Shown here: positions 34,357-42,792 of the stretch, piece by piece
Layout: each line of letters begins with the position of its first letter
Numbering within the stretch: the first letter of the stretch is position 1
Source: Oscillatoria sp. SIO1A7
Lineage (GTDB): Bacteria; Cyanobacteriota; Cyanobacteriia; Cyanobacteriales; Laspinemataceae
DNA length: 64,000 bases
Direction: 5' to 3'
Assembly (NCBI GenBank): GCA_010672965.1
Contig: JAAHFN010000015.1
Coordinates: forward strand, 1-64,000
Notes under the pieces: model-generated
What the model saw: the letters and a program-made list of their open reading frames with translations, nothing else
What the model was told of the DNA's origin: nothing
Databases searched by the model: none
Translations under genes and position numbers: made by a program

Positions 34357-35091
34357 ATGAATGCTTATAAAAAACTTAGAAATATAGCAACAGCAGCTTT
34401 ACTCTGCATTATTTCTTTGTCCTGCACTGCTACGATGACCAAGAATGCCGTCCAGAGTTCTGAGGAGCAAAAGCTGGAATATGGCAAGTTAGTCGTACCG
34501 AGTCATGCCCCATCCGATTACCTGCTAATTCCCGTCGGCCTGCCCATCGAATCTAATAAGAGTAGAGGTTTTATCAGCAGCAAGGGCGGCTATTCCGAGA
34601 AAGATATTTATGGTGTTATACCGTATAATCTAGTTTTTTATAACAAGACTTCTGGAGAAGCTCATTTGCTGTTGAAGCGCAACGCGCTTATAGATAATTT
34701 TACTTTTTTGACGGAGAAACCGGAGGTACAACCGGGAAGATCCCAGCCAAAAAATAAGGGAAAAGCGATCGCTCTTTTGGTTAAGTTAATTGAAAATGAC
34801 ACCAATGGCGATGGAGAGATAAATCGCCAGGATGCGATCGTTGCCTACTTGGCGGATACAGACGGCAAAAATATCAAGCCAATTATGCCCCCTAAGACAA
34901 CTCTTATAAGTTGGCATCTGGATGCTAAGCTTGGTTTTCTCTTGCTCAAGATTAGAAAAGATGCCAATAACGACGGAACATTCACTAAAGAAGACGAAAC
35001 CACTTTTATCCGGGTCAACCTGGAAAATCCCGAGATAGGCACGGAGATAATTCCCGAAGCAGTTCGCCAGCAGATAGAGCAAGGAATTTAG
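34357..35091 (+). CDS. EF-hand-containing putative lipoprotein
   Basis: A 244-residue protein with a lipoprotein-type signal sequence: basic start MNAYKKLRN, hydrophobic TAALLCIISLS and a lipobox-like SLSC with Cys at residue 23. The mature part contains two Ca2+-binding EF-hand loops, DTNGDGEINRQD (about 149-160) and DANNDGTFTKED (about 202-213). No enzyme motif recognised. Probably periplasm-facing and calcium-binding. TTCCTTGGAGTAA before ATG 34357 contains a ribosome site. Monocistronic; an ATTGGGA repeat follows the stop. Confidence 0.75.
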   Translation: MNAYKKLRNIATAALLCIISLSCTATMTKNAVQSSEEQKLEYGKLVVPSHAPSDYLLIPVGLPIESNKSRGFISSKGGYSEKDIYGVIPYNLVFYNKTSGEAHLLLKRNALIDNFTFLTEKPEVQPGRSQPKNKGKAIALLVKLIENDTNGDGEINRQDAIVAYLADTDGKNIKPIMPPKTTLISWHLDAKLGFLLLKIRKDANNDGTFTKEDETTFIRVNLENPEIGTEIIPEAVRQQIEQGI

Positions 35092-35735
35092 TAGTGGATT
35101 GGGAATTGGGAATTGGGCATTGGGAATTGGGAATCACATCCGCGCTATTCTCCCCCCAAGGGAAACCCACCCCCTGCCGCGATCTAGTGCGCGATCGCAC
35201 GCTGATTTTGGGGTGGGCTATTTTCCCATCCGGGCTAGCTATTGGAGCATGCCAAAGCACTTGCGGGCAACAAGTCCTTTGGCTCTACCTCCTAGCGGCC
35301 TGGATTTTTTGAGTTATCTTTTTGAGTGAAAACACCTCCTTGGGAGGGTTTGTGTCTTTCTCTTTCAACGGGTCGCGGTTAGCGGCCCTTTATTTATACC
35401 CCCTCTAGGGAGGTACAAATATATCTTAGCACCGTTTTGATCGAAAAACAACATTGAATCTAAAAATTTTCTGGACTTTCTAGAAGGTCTAGACTTTCTC
35501 CACTGTTGTATAGCCTAATGTTACAGCCAGAATCCCCTGCTGCAAGCCAATGGTCCCTGAAAAAAGGACCTTATGTATGTAAACCTGTTTAAAAACTATC
35601 AATTATCAGCTATTAACTATTGCTTTTATTGAATTTTTGTAAATTTGCTTAAAAAAAATGAGCTAGACTCGGATAAAATTAGATTCGGATTTATAACGCA
35701 AGCGATCTGCTCTGTTGGGTCACGTTGGAGGAAAG
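35092..35735. other. intergenic with terminator; no gene recognised
   Basis: TTGGGAA heptamers (35097-35135), a hairpin at 35370-35388 and about 330 bases of A/T-rich sequence leading to psb30. A GGTCCCTGAAAAAAGGACC hairpin is at 35550-35568. I see no open frame that can be supported. Confidence 0.55.
35370..35395 (+). terminator. possible rho-independent terminator
   Basis: Stem GGGTCGC/GCGGCCC with GGTTA loop followed by TTTATTTAT. Located 280 bases after the EF-hand lipoprotein gene. Confidence 0.45.
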
Positions 35736-35867
35736 ATGGATTTTTTGACTAATTTTTTCAGCAACATTAATTTTGAAGTCATTTTTCAGTTGACCTTCGT
35801 CTCCCTGATTATGATTTCTGGTCCAGTGGTAATTTTTTTACTGGCTTTTCGCGGGGGCGATCTCTAA
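35736..35867 (+). CDS. psb30: photosystem II protein Psb30/Ycf12
   Basis: A 43-residue single-pass membrane protein whose residues 12-43 match Psb30/Ycf12: [18 protein letters not shown], then [14 protein letters not shown] at the C-terminus. It binds at the periphery of the photosystem II core in the thylakoid. The chosen ATG 35736 has GGAGG about 6 bases upstream; the N-terminus is a little longer than usual ([11 protein letters not shown]). A strong terminator follows 24 bases after the stop, so it is a single-gene transcript. Confidence 0.9.
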   Translation: MDFLTNFFSNINFEVIFQLTFVSLIMISGPVVIFLLAFRGGDL

Positions 35868-35890
35868 GCAGCCTCTGAGTATAAAATACT

Positions 35891-35918
35891 AGCCCGACCA
35901 ACTGGGTCGGGCTTTTTT
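35891..35918 (+). terminator. rho-independent terminator of psb30
   Basis: Stem AGCCCGACC/GGTCGGGCT with AACTG loop and six T, 24 bases after the psb30 stop codon. Confidence 0.9.
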
Positions 35919-35938
35919 ATTTGGAGCAAAAACCACAA

Positions 35939-36121
35939 ACACGGGGTTTGGGGTGGGTGTGGGGAGTGTGGGGAGTGTGGGAGCCGCCAACCGCCGAAGG
36001 GGCGGCTACGCCTACGGAGAGGGGGGAGAATTTTCTCCGGCTCTTCCCACCCCTCCCACCCTTCCCACCCTTCCCCGTCCTACCCCACAGACCCCACACC
36101 CCAAACCCCACACCCCACACC
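35939..36121. repeat. two-armed repeat with core
   Basis: GGGTGTGGGGAGTGTGGG arm (35948-35982), a GGCGGCTACGCCTACGG insert (36000-36016), core GAGAATTTTCTCC (36027-36039), then TCTTCCCACCCCTCCCACC and ACCCCACAC units up to the 3' end of recJ. Confidence 0.8.
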
Positions 36122-38659
36122 CTACCAATGAATTTGGGCGAGTTTGGCGGGGGGATAAGCATACCAACGGTGGAGCCGTTCCAGCTCTCGCTCTAAAGAG
36201 TCGCTCTGGGCAAAGCCATGACAGGGATAGCCCAGTTCGCGCAGAGCGGCGATAAGAGTGCTGGGCGCAACCCACCACTTCTGGCCCAGTCTTAGAAGGT
36301 TGAGGGGTTGAGCGGGAAATTCTTGCAAGTGTTTTTCGAGGAGCGATCGCAATTGTTCTGGGGCAAGCAAGGTCGGCAGGCGATCGTATTTATAAACTTG
36401 GCGAGGTTTGCCTTTAGCCAGGAGCCAGCGCAAATGGGTGATAGAAGGGGGCAAGGTCCAGAGCAAAAATGCCTCGCACGGACCAGTTGGGCGATCGCAT
36501 TCTATCTGACAAGACCAGTCTTTCTGCCCTCCATTAGCCCCGGGCTCCCTGGAAATCGAGGACGGCCTGCCGGCCCCGTAGGCCAAAACCCGTCCTCGCA
36601 AGAAAGGCAGCAACCTTTCTGGGGGGATACCGCTAAGCCATTCCGGCTGTCCCCTTACCGGCGGGGGTTCTGGCAAAAGCAGAGAAATATCTTTTCGGCG
36701 AGAAACGGTAAAAGTTTTTGTTGCCTCCCGGGCTATTGCCGGATTGTTTCCCGCCAGAGAATAGGACGAACTTTGCTTCGGCAGGCGAGCGCTAACCAGT
36801 TCTAGCTCTACAGTGGTATTGCCATTCCAGGTATTCTCGCGCAGCTTATAGGCAATATCGATAACTGGGGGAAGGGGAAAATAATCCCCCCATCGCCAAG
36901 CGATCGCCTTAATTTCAAAAGGCACTTCTCCAGAAACCATGCCTCCATAGCCGCTAGCGAGGGTTAACTTAACATGTCCCTTACCTACAATTCTTTGCTC
37001 GACCACCCTGACATTGGCGCTCCAGAAAACAGGAGGCGGATTTTCTATACCGCAGGGCTGAAAAATATCGGTTTGGCGATGAAACTCCAGACTAATTTCC
37101 GGCAGCGGAACCAGAGCATCAATCGAGATAACTGGCTTGAGGTGGGCGACTTCCAAACAGCGACGGGCAAAAATCCGCAAAGAGGCGCGAAAGTCCGAGA
37201 GAAACTCGGCAGATAAAGAAAAACCGCCAGCAGCACGATGGCCTCCATATTTATCCAGCAAGTCGTCGCAAAATTGCAAAGCTTCAAAAACATGAAATTC
37301 TGGAATACCTCGGGCAGAACCGCGAATATGTTGTTTTTCTTCATCTTCATAAGTGCCGATAAAGACCGGCACTCCGTATCGCTCTACTAAACGAGAAGCG
37401 ACAATGCCGATGGTGCCGTGGTGCCAGTCCGGTTGGACGATAAGCAAAACCCGCTCTTCGAGCAAGTTTATCTGGCTTTCCTCAATTAGAGCGATCGCCT
37501 CGTTCTGAATCTCCTCGCACAGAAGCTGCCGGCGTTTATTAGTTTCCTCGCACTGCATCGCTCGTTCCAGAGCCAATCCCATATCGTCTGTGGTCAGCAG
37601 GGAAATCACCGTTTGCGGATCGCCAATCCTACCCACCGCATTAATTCTCGGCCCGAGACGAAAACCTATTTCGTCCGGCTTCATAGTTTTTTGGGCTTTA
37701 CCCCAATTTTTATTGGCGTTATTTAGGGCATGATTTTGGGGATTATTCTGGGGATTATTTTGGGCGGCAGCATTAACGGCAAAAGGCTGCTTGGCAACTG
37801 GAGAGGAACTGGCACCGGAAATTTGGATTAGCGCTTGGACTCCCGGTATTTTAGAGTCGGGAAGCTGCCGCAATCCCGATTTCACCCAGCGGCGATTTAC
37901 CCCAGTCAGAGGTGCTAAATCCGCTATCGTACCCAAAGTCAGCAGTTCTCGCATCGGGGCGATTAATTGGCGGGCTTTTGCTAGTCTGTCCGCTAGGGAA
38001 ACTGCCAAAATATAAGCAACGCCAACTCCAGCAATTCCGCGATAGGGCGAGTCTTCCGCAATCAGTTTTGGGTTTAGTATGGCAGTAGCTGGCGGTATTT
38101 CTTCTGGAACTTCGTGGTGATCGGTGACAATAACATCTAAGCCTAACTGACGAGCCAAGGCTATCGGTTTGACGGCGGCTATGCCATTGTCAACGGTTAA
38201 AATTAGCTTGACTCCTTCCCTGTGAAATTCTTCGACGATGCGACTGTTGATTCCATAGCCTTCAGTCATCCGGCTGGGAATTGCGTAATCGACTCGGGCA
38301 CCTAAGAAACGCAGCGATCGCAGCAAAAGTGCCGTGCTAGTCATGCCATCGGCATCGTAGTCGCCACAAATAGCAATTTTGCGACCCTCGGCAATACAAT
38401 CTCCTAAGAGCGCCACGCTTTTGCCCAAGTCGGCAAACTCCTCCATCGGATCTGGCAAAACCATAGAATCGGGCTCTAAAAATATTCTTGCTTGTGCTGG
38501 GGTTTCTATACCCCGATTAATCAAGACTCGAACCAAAGTTGGCGATAGACCAGTTGCCCGCACTAAGGAAGAAAGCAATTCTGGGCTTTCGGGATAAATA
38601 TTCCATCTATGATTGGGCAAGCGGCGAGGTCGAGGGCGATCGGTTTGGCTTTGAAACAT
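36122..38659 (-). CDS. recJ: single-stranded-DNA-specific exonuclease RecJ
   Basis: An 845-residue RecJ. DHH-family motifs: GDYDADGMTSTALLL (motif I), TVDNGIA, VTDHHEVP (DHH), and DHHA1 motifs FRLGPRINAVGRIGDP and GGHRAAGGFSL. The OB-like domain and a cyanobacterial C-terminal extension (about 250 residues, ending YAYPPAKLAQIHW) follow. A roughly 25-residue Asn/Gln-rich linker (AAQNNPQNNPQNHALNN) splits the nuclease core. Acts in recombinational and mismatch repair as a 5'-3' ssDNA exonuclease. I start at ATG 38659 (MFQSQTDRP); the open frame extends to 38884 but that part only translates repeats. Confidence 0.92.
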   Translation of the reverse strand: MFQSQTDRPRPRRLPNHRWNIYPESPELLSSLVRATGLSPTLVRVLINRGIETPAQARIFLEPDSMVLPDPMEEFADLGKSVALLGDCIAEGRKIAICGDYDADGMTSTALLLRSLRFLGARVDYAIPSRMTEGYGINSRIVEEFHREGVKLILTVDNGIAAVKPIALARQLGLDVIVTDHHEVPEEIPPATAILNPKLIAEDSPYRGIAGVGVAYILAVSLADRLAKARQLIAPMRELLTLGTIADLAPLTGVNRRWVKSGLRQLPDSKIPGVQALIQISGASSSPVAKQPFAVNAAAQNNPQNNPQNHALNNANKNWGKAQKTMKPDEIGFRLGPRINAVGRIGDPQTVISLLTTDDMGLALERAMQCEETNKRRQLLCEEIQNEAIALIEESQINLLEERVLLIVQPDWHHGTIGIVASRLVERYGVPVFIGTYEDEEKQHIRGSARGIPEFHVFEALQFCDDLLDKYGGHRAAGGFSLSAEFLSDFRASLRIFARRCLEVAHLKPVISIDALVPLPEISLEFHRQTDIFQPCGIENPPPVFWSANVRVVEQRIVGKGHVKLTLASGYGGMVSGEVPFEIKAIAWRWGDYFPLPPVIDIAYKLRENTWNGNTTVELELVSARLPKQSSSYSLAGNNPAIAREATKTFTVSRRKDISLLLPEPPPVRGQPEWLSGIPPERLLPFLRGRVLAYGAGRPSSISREPGANGGQKDWSCQIECDRPTGPCEAFLLWTLPPSITHLRWLLAKGKPRQVYKYDRLPTLLAPEQLRSLLEKHLQEFPAQPLNLLRLGQKWWVAPSTLIAALRELGYPCHGFAQSDSLERELERLHRWYAYPPAKLAQIHW

Positions 38660-38935
38660 TGCGGTGGGGAATTGGGAATTGGGAATTGGGAATTGGGAGT
38701 GTGGGAAGGGTGGGGAGTGTGGGAAGGGTGTGGGGAGTGGTGTGGGAGGTGTGGGAGGCCGCCTACGAGGTGTGGGAGGCGTCGGAGGTGTGGGAAGAAT
38801 TAAATAAAATTTTCTCCTCTCCCCACACTCCCCACACTCCCCACCCTTCCCACACTCCCCACACTCCCAATTCCCAATTCCCACACCCTACACCCTACAG
38901 CCTCGAAGGGGAACCCCAATCTTTTAGATACCGCT
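38660..38935. repeat. two-armed repeat with core at the recJ 5' end
   Basis: TTGGGAA heptamers (38668-38698), GTGTGGGAAGGGTGGGG units to 38793, core GAAGAATTAAATAAAATTTTC (38793-38813), then CCCCACACTCC units (38821-38870) and ACACCCT. The recJ promoter must lie within or across this block. Confidence 0.85.
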
Positions 38936-38965
38936 GCTAGTGGGACCTAAATTCTTAAGAGCGCC

Positions 38966-39143
38966 CGATTCCCGATTCCCAATTCCCAATTCCCAATTCC
39001 CGATTCCCGATGCCCGATGCCCGATGCCCGATGCCCGATGCCCGATGCCCGATGCCCGATGGCCGATGCCCGATGGCCGATTCCCGATGCCCGATGCCCG
39101 ATGGCCGATGGCCGATTGCCGATTCCCGATTCCCGATTCCCTC
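38966..39143. repeat. CCCGATG/CCCAATT heptamer array
   Basis: About 24 heptamers CCCGATT, CCCAATT, CCCGATG and GCCGATG. All three frames are open on both strands, yielding false Pro/Ile/Gly-rich frames. Confidence 0.9.
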
Positions 39144-39183
39144 TTGATGAACCAATAGCAGGTCATTTCCGTCTAATAATTAA

Positions 39184-39432
39184 GATCGAGAGGTAAGGAA
39201 ATCCCTAAACTACGACTATCTTGTCAAGCCAGATAGCTATGCTATTATCGAAACAAAGAGGCAATTGCACCGCTGGTCAGAGCCCAGGATGCGAAAACTA
39301 GAAGTAAAACCGGAAATCTCTCTGGGGGCGCAGCAGCAGGCTAATGAAAAATTTTTAAAAGAGAAAATAAAGAAGGGCCAATGTCAGGGTCGAATGGCAA
39401 AGCAATATGCTCTAGGGAAATTTTTCTGGTAG
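39184..39432 (+). pseudogene. possible gene fragment, 82 codons without start
   Basis: An open frame from a stop at 39181 to TAG at 39430 reads YDYLVKPDSYAIIETKRQLH then RKLEVKPEISLGAQQQAN and KGQCQGRMAKQYALGKFFW. Composition looks coding, but the only ATG (39289) is internal and lacks a ribosome site. It may be the 3' remnant of a gene truncated by the adjacent heptamer array. Not recognised. Confidence 0.3.
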
Positions 39433-39893
39433 CGGATATAGCAGTAAGCGGTCAGCTATCAGCAGTCAGCTTGAGCGCCAAAGCCTTGCCAATTCAATCT
39501 ATTGGCACTTTGATTCCTGTCCGCGCCCGAGCGTCGGTAATGCTATAGAGCAGCCCAAACAGGAGTCGCAAATAACATTGCTCGGAAAAATTCAGGCCAA
39601 CTAGATAGTTGCAACAAGCTAGTGCCGCTGCGCGGAATTCAAAATTAACGCATTCAAAATTCAAAATTATTTGTATTTTATTTAGATCTATTTAGATCTA
39701 AAGTATCGAGAATCAGCTAAAAGGAGATTATCTTAATTTTTTACCTTAAAAAATAAATAAAATTGGCATTGAGGCATAAACAAACAATAACGGCAGGAAA
39801 ATAACTTAATCAGTGAATTTTCAGAGTGAGTTAAGGACTTGACGAATTGGCAAAGATAGAGTTTAATGAATAAAAAGGTAGGGAGAAAATTCG
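39433..39893. other. intergenic, no gene recognised
   Basis: Contains an AATTCAAAATT repeat after GTGCCGCTGCGCGG (39630-39668; also at 46439 and 63735) and an A/T-rich stretch that presumably holds the promoter of the DUF928 group. Confidence 0.5.
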
Positions 39894-40670
39894 ATGAGTT
39901 GGGAAAAGTCTTTGGAGTGGGGTAAATTTTACCGTGCAAGGAAGCTAGCAGCCTTGGTATTGTCTCCAGCGATGGTCATGCTGGCCTCGCTATCGATACC
40001 GCAAGCAGCAAAGAGTTTGGAATTTAATACCTCGGGCTTGGAGATAGGACAACCAGACTCGTCAGTGGGGGGAGGCGTTCGAGGCTTATATTGTAGCGTC
40101 CCTGGGGATGCCCTCAAGGGATTGGTGCCCGGCCAAAACCAGGATATAGTAGGAAAAACGGTATCAAAGACCCCCACATTGTACTGGTACATTCCCGAAA
40201 TTAAAAAAGAAGATGAAGAAAGCCCGGTAGCTGCAAAAACCGGAGAATTGCTGGTGCTAGATGAAGAGGGGAACCAGGTATATTTTGCCGAGTTTCCGCT
40301 GCCAGCTAGTCCGGCTATAATCAAGCATGAGATTCCGGCATCGGCGGGACTCGAAGAAGGGAAAAAGTACAAATGGCTGATGGCGATAGTCTGCAATCCG
40401 GACGATCTCAGCAGCAACGAGGCCGTGGTGGGAGAACTGCGGGTAGTAGGAGAGGAACCAACTCTGGAAAATGCTCTGGCATCGGCCAAGACAGCTCTGG
40501 AGCAGGCGGAAGCATATGCCCAGGCCCAGATTTGGCACGATACAGTCGATAGCTTGGCCAAGGAACGCAATAAGTACAAAGAAGAATGGGAACAACTGCT
40601 CGCATCCGTGGGGCTTCCCATTGAAATTGCTAGAGCTGAGGTAATCGATTGCTGCGAGGTAGAAGAATAG
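39894..40670 (+). CDS. DUF928 domain protein, copy 1
   Basis: A 258-residue exported protein. Signal peptide about residues 17-41 (KLAALVLSPAMVMLASLSIPQAAKS). DUF928 signatures: SSVGGGVRG, KTVSKTPTLYWYIPE, IIKHEIPASAGLEEGKKYKW, and WHDTVDSLA near the C-terminus, which ends in DCCEVEE. DUF928 proteins are cyanobacterial, secreted, and often sit beside CHASE2 and haemagglutinin-type genes, as here; function unknown. AGGGAG precedes ATG 39894. First of three paralogues; compared with the others it has an extra loop KKEDEESPVAAKTG. Confidence 0.9.
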   Translation: MSWEKSLEWGKFYRARKLAALVLSPAMVMLASLSIPQAAKSLEFNTSGLEIGQPDSSVGGGVRGLYCSVPGDALKGLVPGQNQDIVGKTVSKTPTLYWYIPEIKKEDEESPVAAKTGELLVLDEEGNQVYFAEFPLPASPAIIKHEIPASAGLEEGKKYKWLMAIVCNPDDLSSNEAVVGELRVVGEEPTLENALASAKTALEQAEAYAQAQIWHDTVDSLAKERNKYKEEWEQLLASVGLPIEIARAEVIDCCEVEE

Positions 40671-40994
40671 TTGGCGCGGGCGAAATTGGGTTTCTGGCTC
40701 CGGTTCTTGTCTTAAACTTATTTAGGATTGCTATATTGTTTGTAACGCCGCCATCCATCAATGGCGGCTTTCGATTATGAGAGACATATAAACCGAGATA
40801 ATTTAGCTTGAGTATAGTCATTTCAATTAAGGATGAGACAGTTACGTTAGCCTGATTGTAAGGGCGAGAGCGCGAAATAGCCCCAACCGTCTCGTTTTTA
40901 TTTGAAATGACTATAAGTTTGGGTAAAGCTTGGTTGTATTTCTGTAAAAAGCGATAGTAAAGTTGCAGTTGAAGCCTAAAAAAATAAAAATTAT
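40671..40994. other. intergenic between DUF928 copies
   Basis: Contains an imperfect hairpin (TAACGCCGCCATCCATCAATGGCGGC at 40743-40767) and a 130-bp inverted repeat with TATAGTCATTTCAA/TTGAAATGACTATA arms (40812-40826, 40901-40915). It looks like another non-coding mobile repeat. No gene. Confidence 0.6.
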
Positions 40995-41732
40995 ATGAAG
41001 GGGAAAAAATCGATCGCATCCATGAAGAAGCTAGCGGCTATGCTAGCTCCAGCATTAGTTTTGTTGTCCGGGCTGTCAGCACAGCGGGCACGGGGTTTAG
41101 ACTTTAATACCCCTGGTTCTGATATTGGGCAACCGGGAACCTCGATTGGTGGAGGGACGAGAAACTTAGAAATATGCAAGATCCCAGAAGGGGAGGAGCT
41201 AAAGGCATTAATGCCCAGCCAGAATTTGGGAGCAGTCGGTAGGACAGTTTCTAAAGCGCCTGCACTCTACTGGTATCTTCCAGAAAATACGGCCACATTA
41301 GGAGAAGTGGTGGTTGTAGATGAAGAACGAAACGAGGTATATTTTGCAGAATTTACTCTGCCTTCAAAGTCTGGGATAATTAAATATGAAATTCCAGCAT
41401 CGGCGGGGCTCGAAGAAGGTAAGCAATATGAATGGCAGATGGCACTCGTCTGCGATACCAACGATAGGACTCAGGACGAGTTCGTGCGGGGCAATCTGCT
41501 GGTTGTAGCTCAAACAACTGGTCTGGAGGACGACCTAGCAGCAGCAGCGAACAATGCTTTAGAGAAAGCTTCAGCTTACAACAAGGCGCAGATATGGCAC
41601 GATACGGTTAGCAGCCTCGCTCCGGCAGCAGAGCAATATCCAGAAGAATGGGCGAGATTGCTGGAGTCTGTGGGGCTACCGGAGGAGATTGCTACTGCTA
41701 CGGTAGTGGATTGTTGCACTGCCGAAAACTAA
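40995..41732 (+). CDS. DUF928 domain protein, copy 2
   Basis: A 245-residue paralogue: signal peptide (KLAAMLAPALVLLSGLSAQRARG), TSIGGGTRN, RTVSKAPALYWYLPEN, IIKYEIPASAGLEEGKQYEW, WHDTVSSLAPAA, C-terminal DCCTAEN. The start could also be Met 10 (MKKLAAML), which follows the usual basic n-region. Same strand as copies 1 and 3, with gaps of about 300 bases filled by repeats, so each copy may have its own promoter. Confidence 0.9.
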   Translation: MKGKKSIASMKKLAAMLAPALVLLSGLSAQRARGLDFNTPGSDIGQPGTSIGGGTRNLEICKIPEGEELKALMPSQNLGAVGRTVSKAPALYWYLPENTATLGEVVVVDEERNEVYFAEFTLPSKSGIIKYEIPASAGLEEGKQYEWQMALVCDTNDRTQDEFVRGNLLVVAQTTGLEDDLAAAANNALEKASAYNKAQIWHDTVSSLAPAAEQYPEEWARLLESVGLPEEIATATVVDCCTAEN

Positions 41733-41741
41733 GACCTAGGG

Positions 41742-41905
41742 TGTGGCGGTAGGGTGTGGGGTGTGGGGTGTGGGGTGTGGGGTGTGGGGTGTGGGGTGTG
41801 GGGGGAGAATTTTTTCCAGTTCTTGCCACACCTCCGACACCTCTGACACCTCCGACACCTCTGACACCTCCGACACCTCCGACACCCCCCACACCTCCCA
41901 CAGGC
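41742..41905. repeat. two-armed repeat with core
   Basis: GGGGTGT heptamers (41751-41803), core GAGAATTTTTTCCAG (41805-41819), then CACCTCCGACACCTCTGA units (41828-41890). It lies between DUF928 copies 2 and 3. Confidence 0.85.
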
Positions 41906-42045
41906 TTTTTAGATTTATGAGCGCAAACCCTGAGTAGTGTAGCGTAAGTCCTGTGAGAATCTCCCGGTGGCTCTTCTGCTTCGAGGCGATCGCAGATGAC
42001 CTAAACTCAAAGATAAGGTGAAATAAAAAAAGGAGAAAGGTGACG

Positions 42046-42777
42046 ATGAGTTGGAAAAATTTGATGCCATCAAAGAAGATGCTGGCTCTAATGTTAGCTC
42101 CAGGGATGCTGTTTGTATCTACCCTATCGATGCAGCGATCGGCGCTGAGTCTGAGCTTTGAAACCCCTGGTTCTGATGTGGGGCAACCGAGAAGCTCGAT
42201 AGGCGGGGGCGTGCGGGGCACAGCCTGTGAGATCGATCCAGAAGAAGAAATCAAGGGATTGATGCCCAGCCAAAACATAGGAGCAGTGGGAAGAACTATT
42301 TCTAAAACGCCGACTTTATTTTGGTACGTTCCTGAAAATCAAGCCGAGATAGGAGAAATAACGATCGTAGATGAAGCAAGAAAAGAAGTCTATTCAGCCG
42401 AGTTTGCCCTGCCTTCAAAGTCGGGAATAATCAAATATGAAATTCCCGAATCGGTAGAACTCGAAGAAGGGAAGAAGTATGAATGGCTGATGGCGCTCGT
42501 CTGCGATCCGGACGATAGGGCTGCGGATGGGTTTACTCGGGGGCATATGCTCGTAGTCGAAGAGTCAGAGGATCTCGAAGAGGAACTCGCAAAAGCAACA
42601 AATGCTTTAGAAAAAGCTACAGCTTACAACAAGGCACAGGTATGGCACGATACGCTTAGCAGCCTGGCCGAAGTAGCGGATGAATACCCAGAGGAATGGA
42701 CGGAACTGCTAGAGTCGGTGGGACTAGGGGCGATCGCCACTGTAGATGTGTTAGATTGCTGCACAATAGAGAACTAA
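42046..42777 (+). CDS. DUF928 domain protein, copy 3
   Basis: A 243-residue paralogue beginning MSWKN, like copy 1 (MSWEK), preceded by AGGAG with 10-base spacing; an in-frame GTG two codons upstream is too close to that site. Signal peptide (KMLALMLAPGMLFVSTLSMQRSALS), SSIGGGVRG, RTISKTPTLFWYVPEN, IIKYEIPESVELEEGKKYEW, WHDTLSSLAEVA, and C-terminal DCCTIEN. The next gene starts 15 bases downstream, so this copy is co-transcribed with the CHASE2 cyclase. Confidence 0.9.
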   Translation: MSWKNLMPSKKMLALMLAPGMLFVSTLSMQRSALSLSFETPGSDVGQPRSSIGGGVRGTACEIDPEEEIKGLMPSQNIGAVGRTISKTPTLFWYVPENQAEIGEITIVDEARKEVYSAEFALPSKSGIIKYEIPESVELEEGKKYEWLMALVCDPDDRAADGFTRGHMLVVEESEDLEEELAKATNALEKATAYNKAQVWHDTLSSLAEVADEYPEEWTELLESVGLGAIATVDVLDCCTIEN

Positions 42778-42792
42778 TCTCGGTGCGGCCCA

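Noticed and set aside
38660-38884. 75-codon N-terminal extension of RecJ
   Set aside because: Translates heptamer arms only; MFQSQTDRP at 38659 is the family-consistent start.
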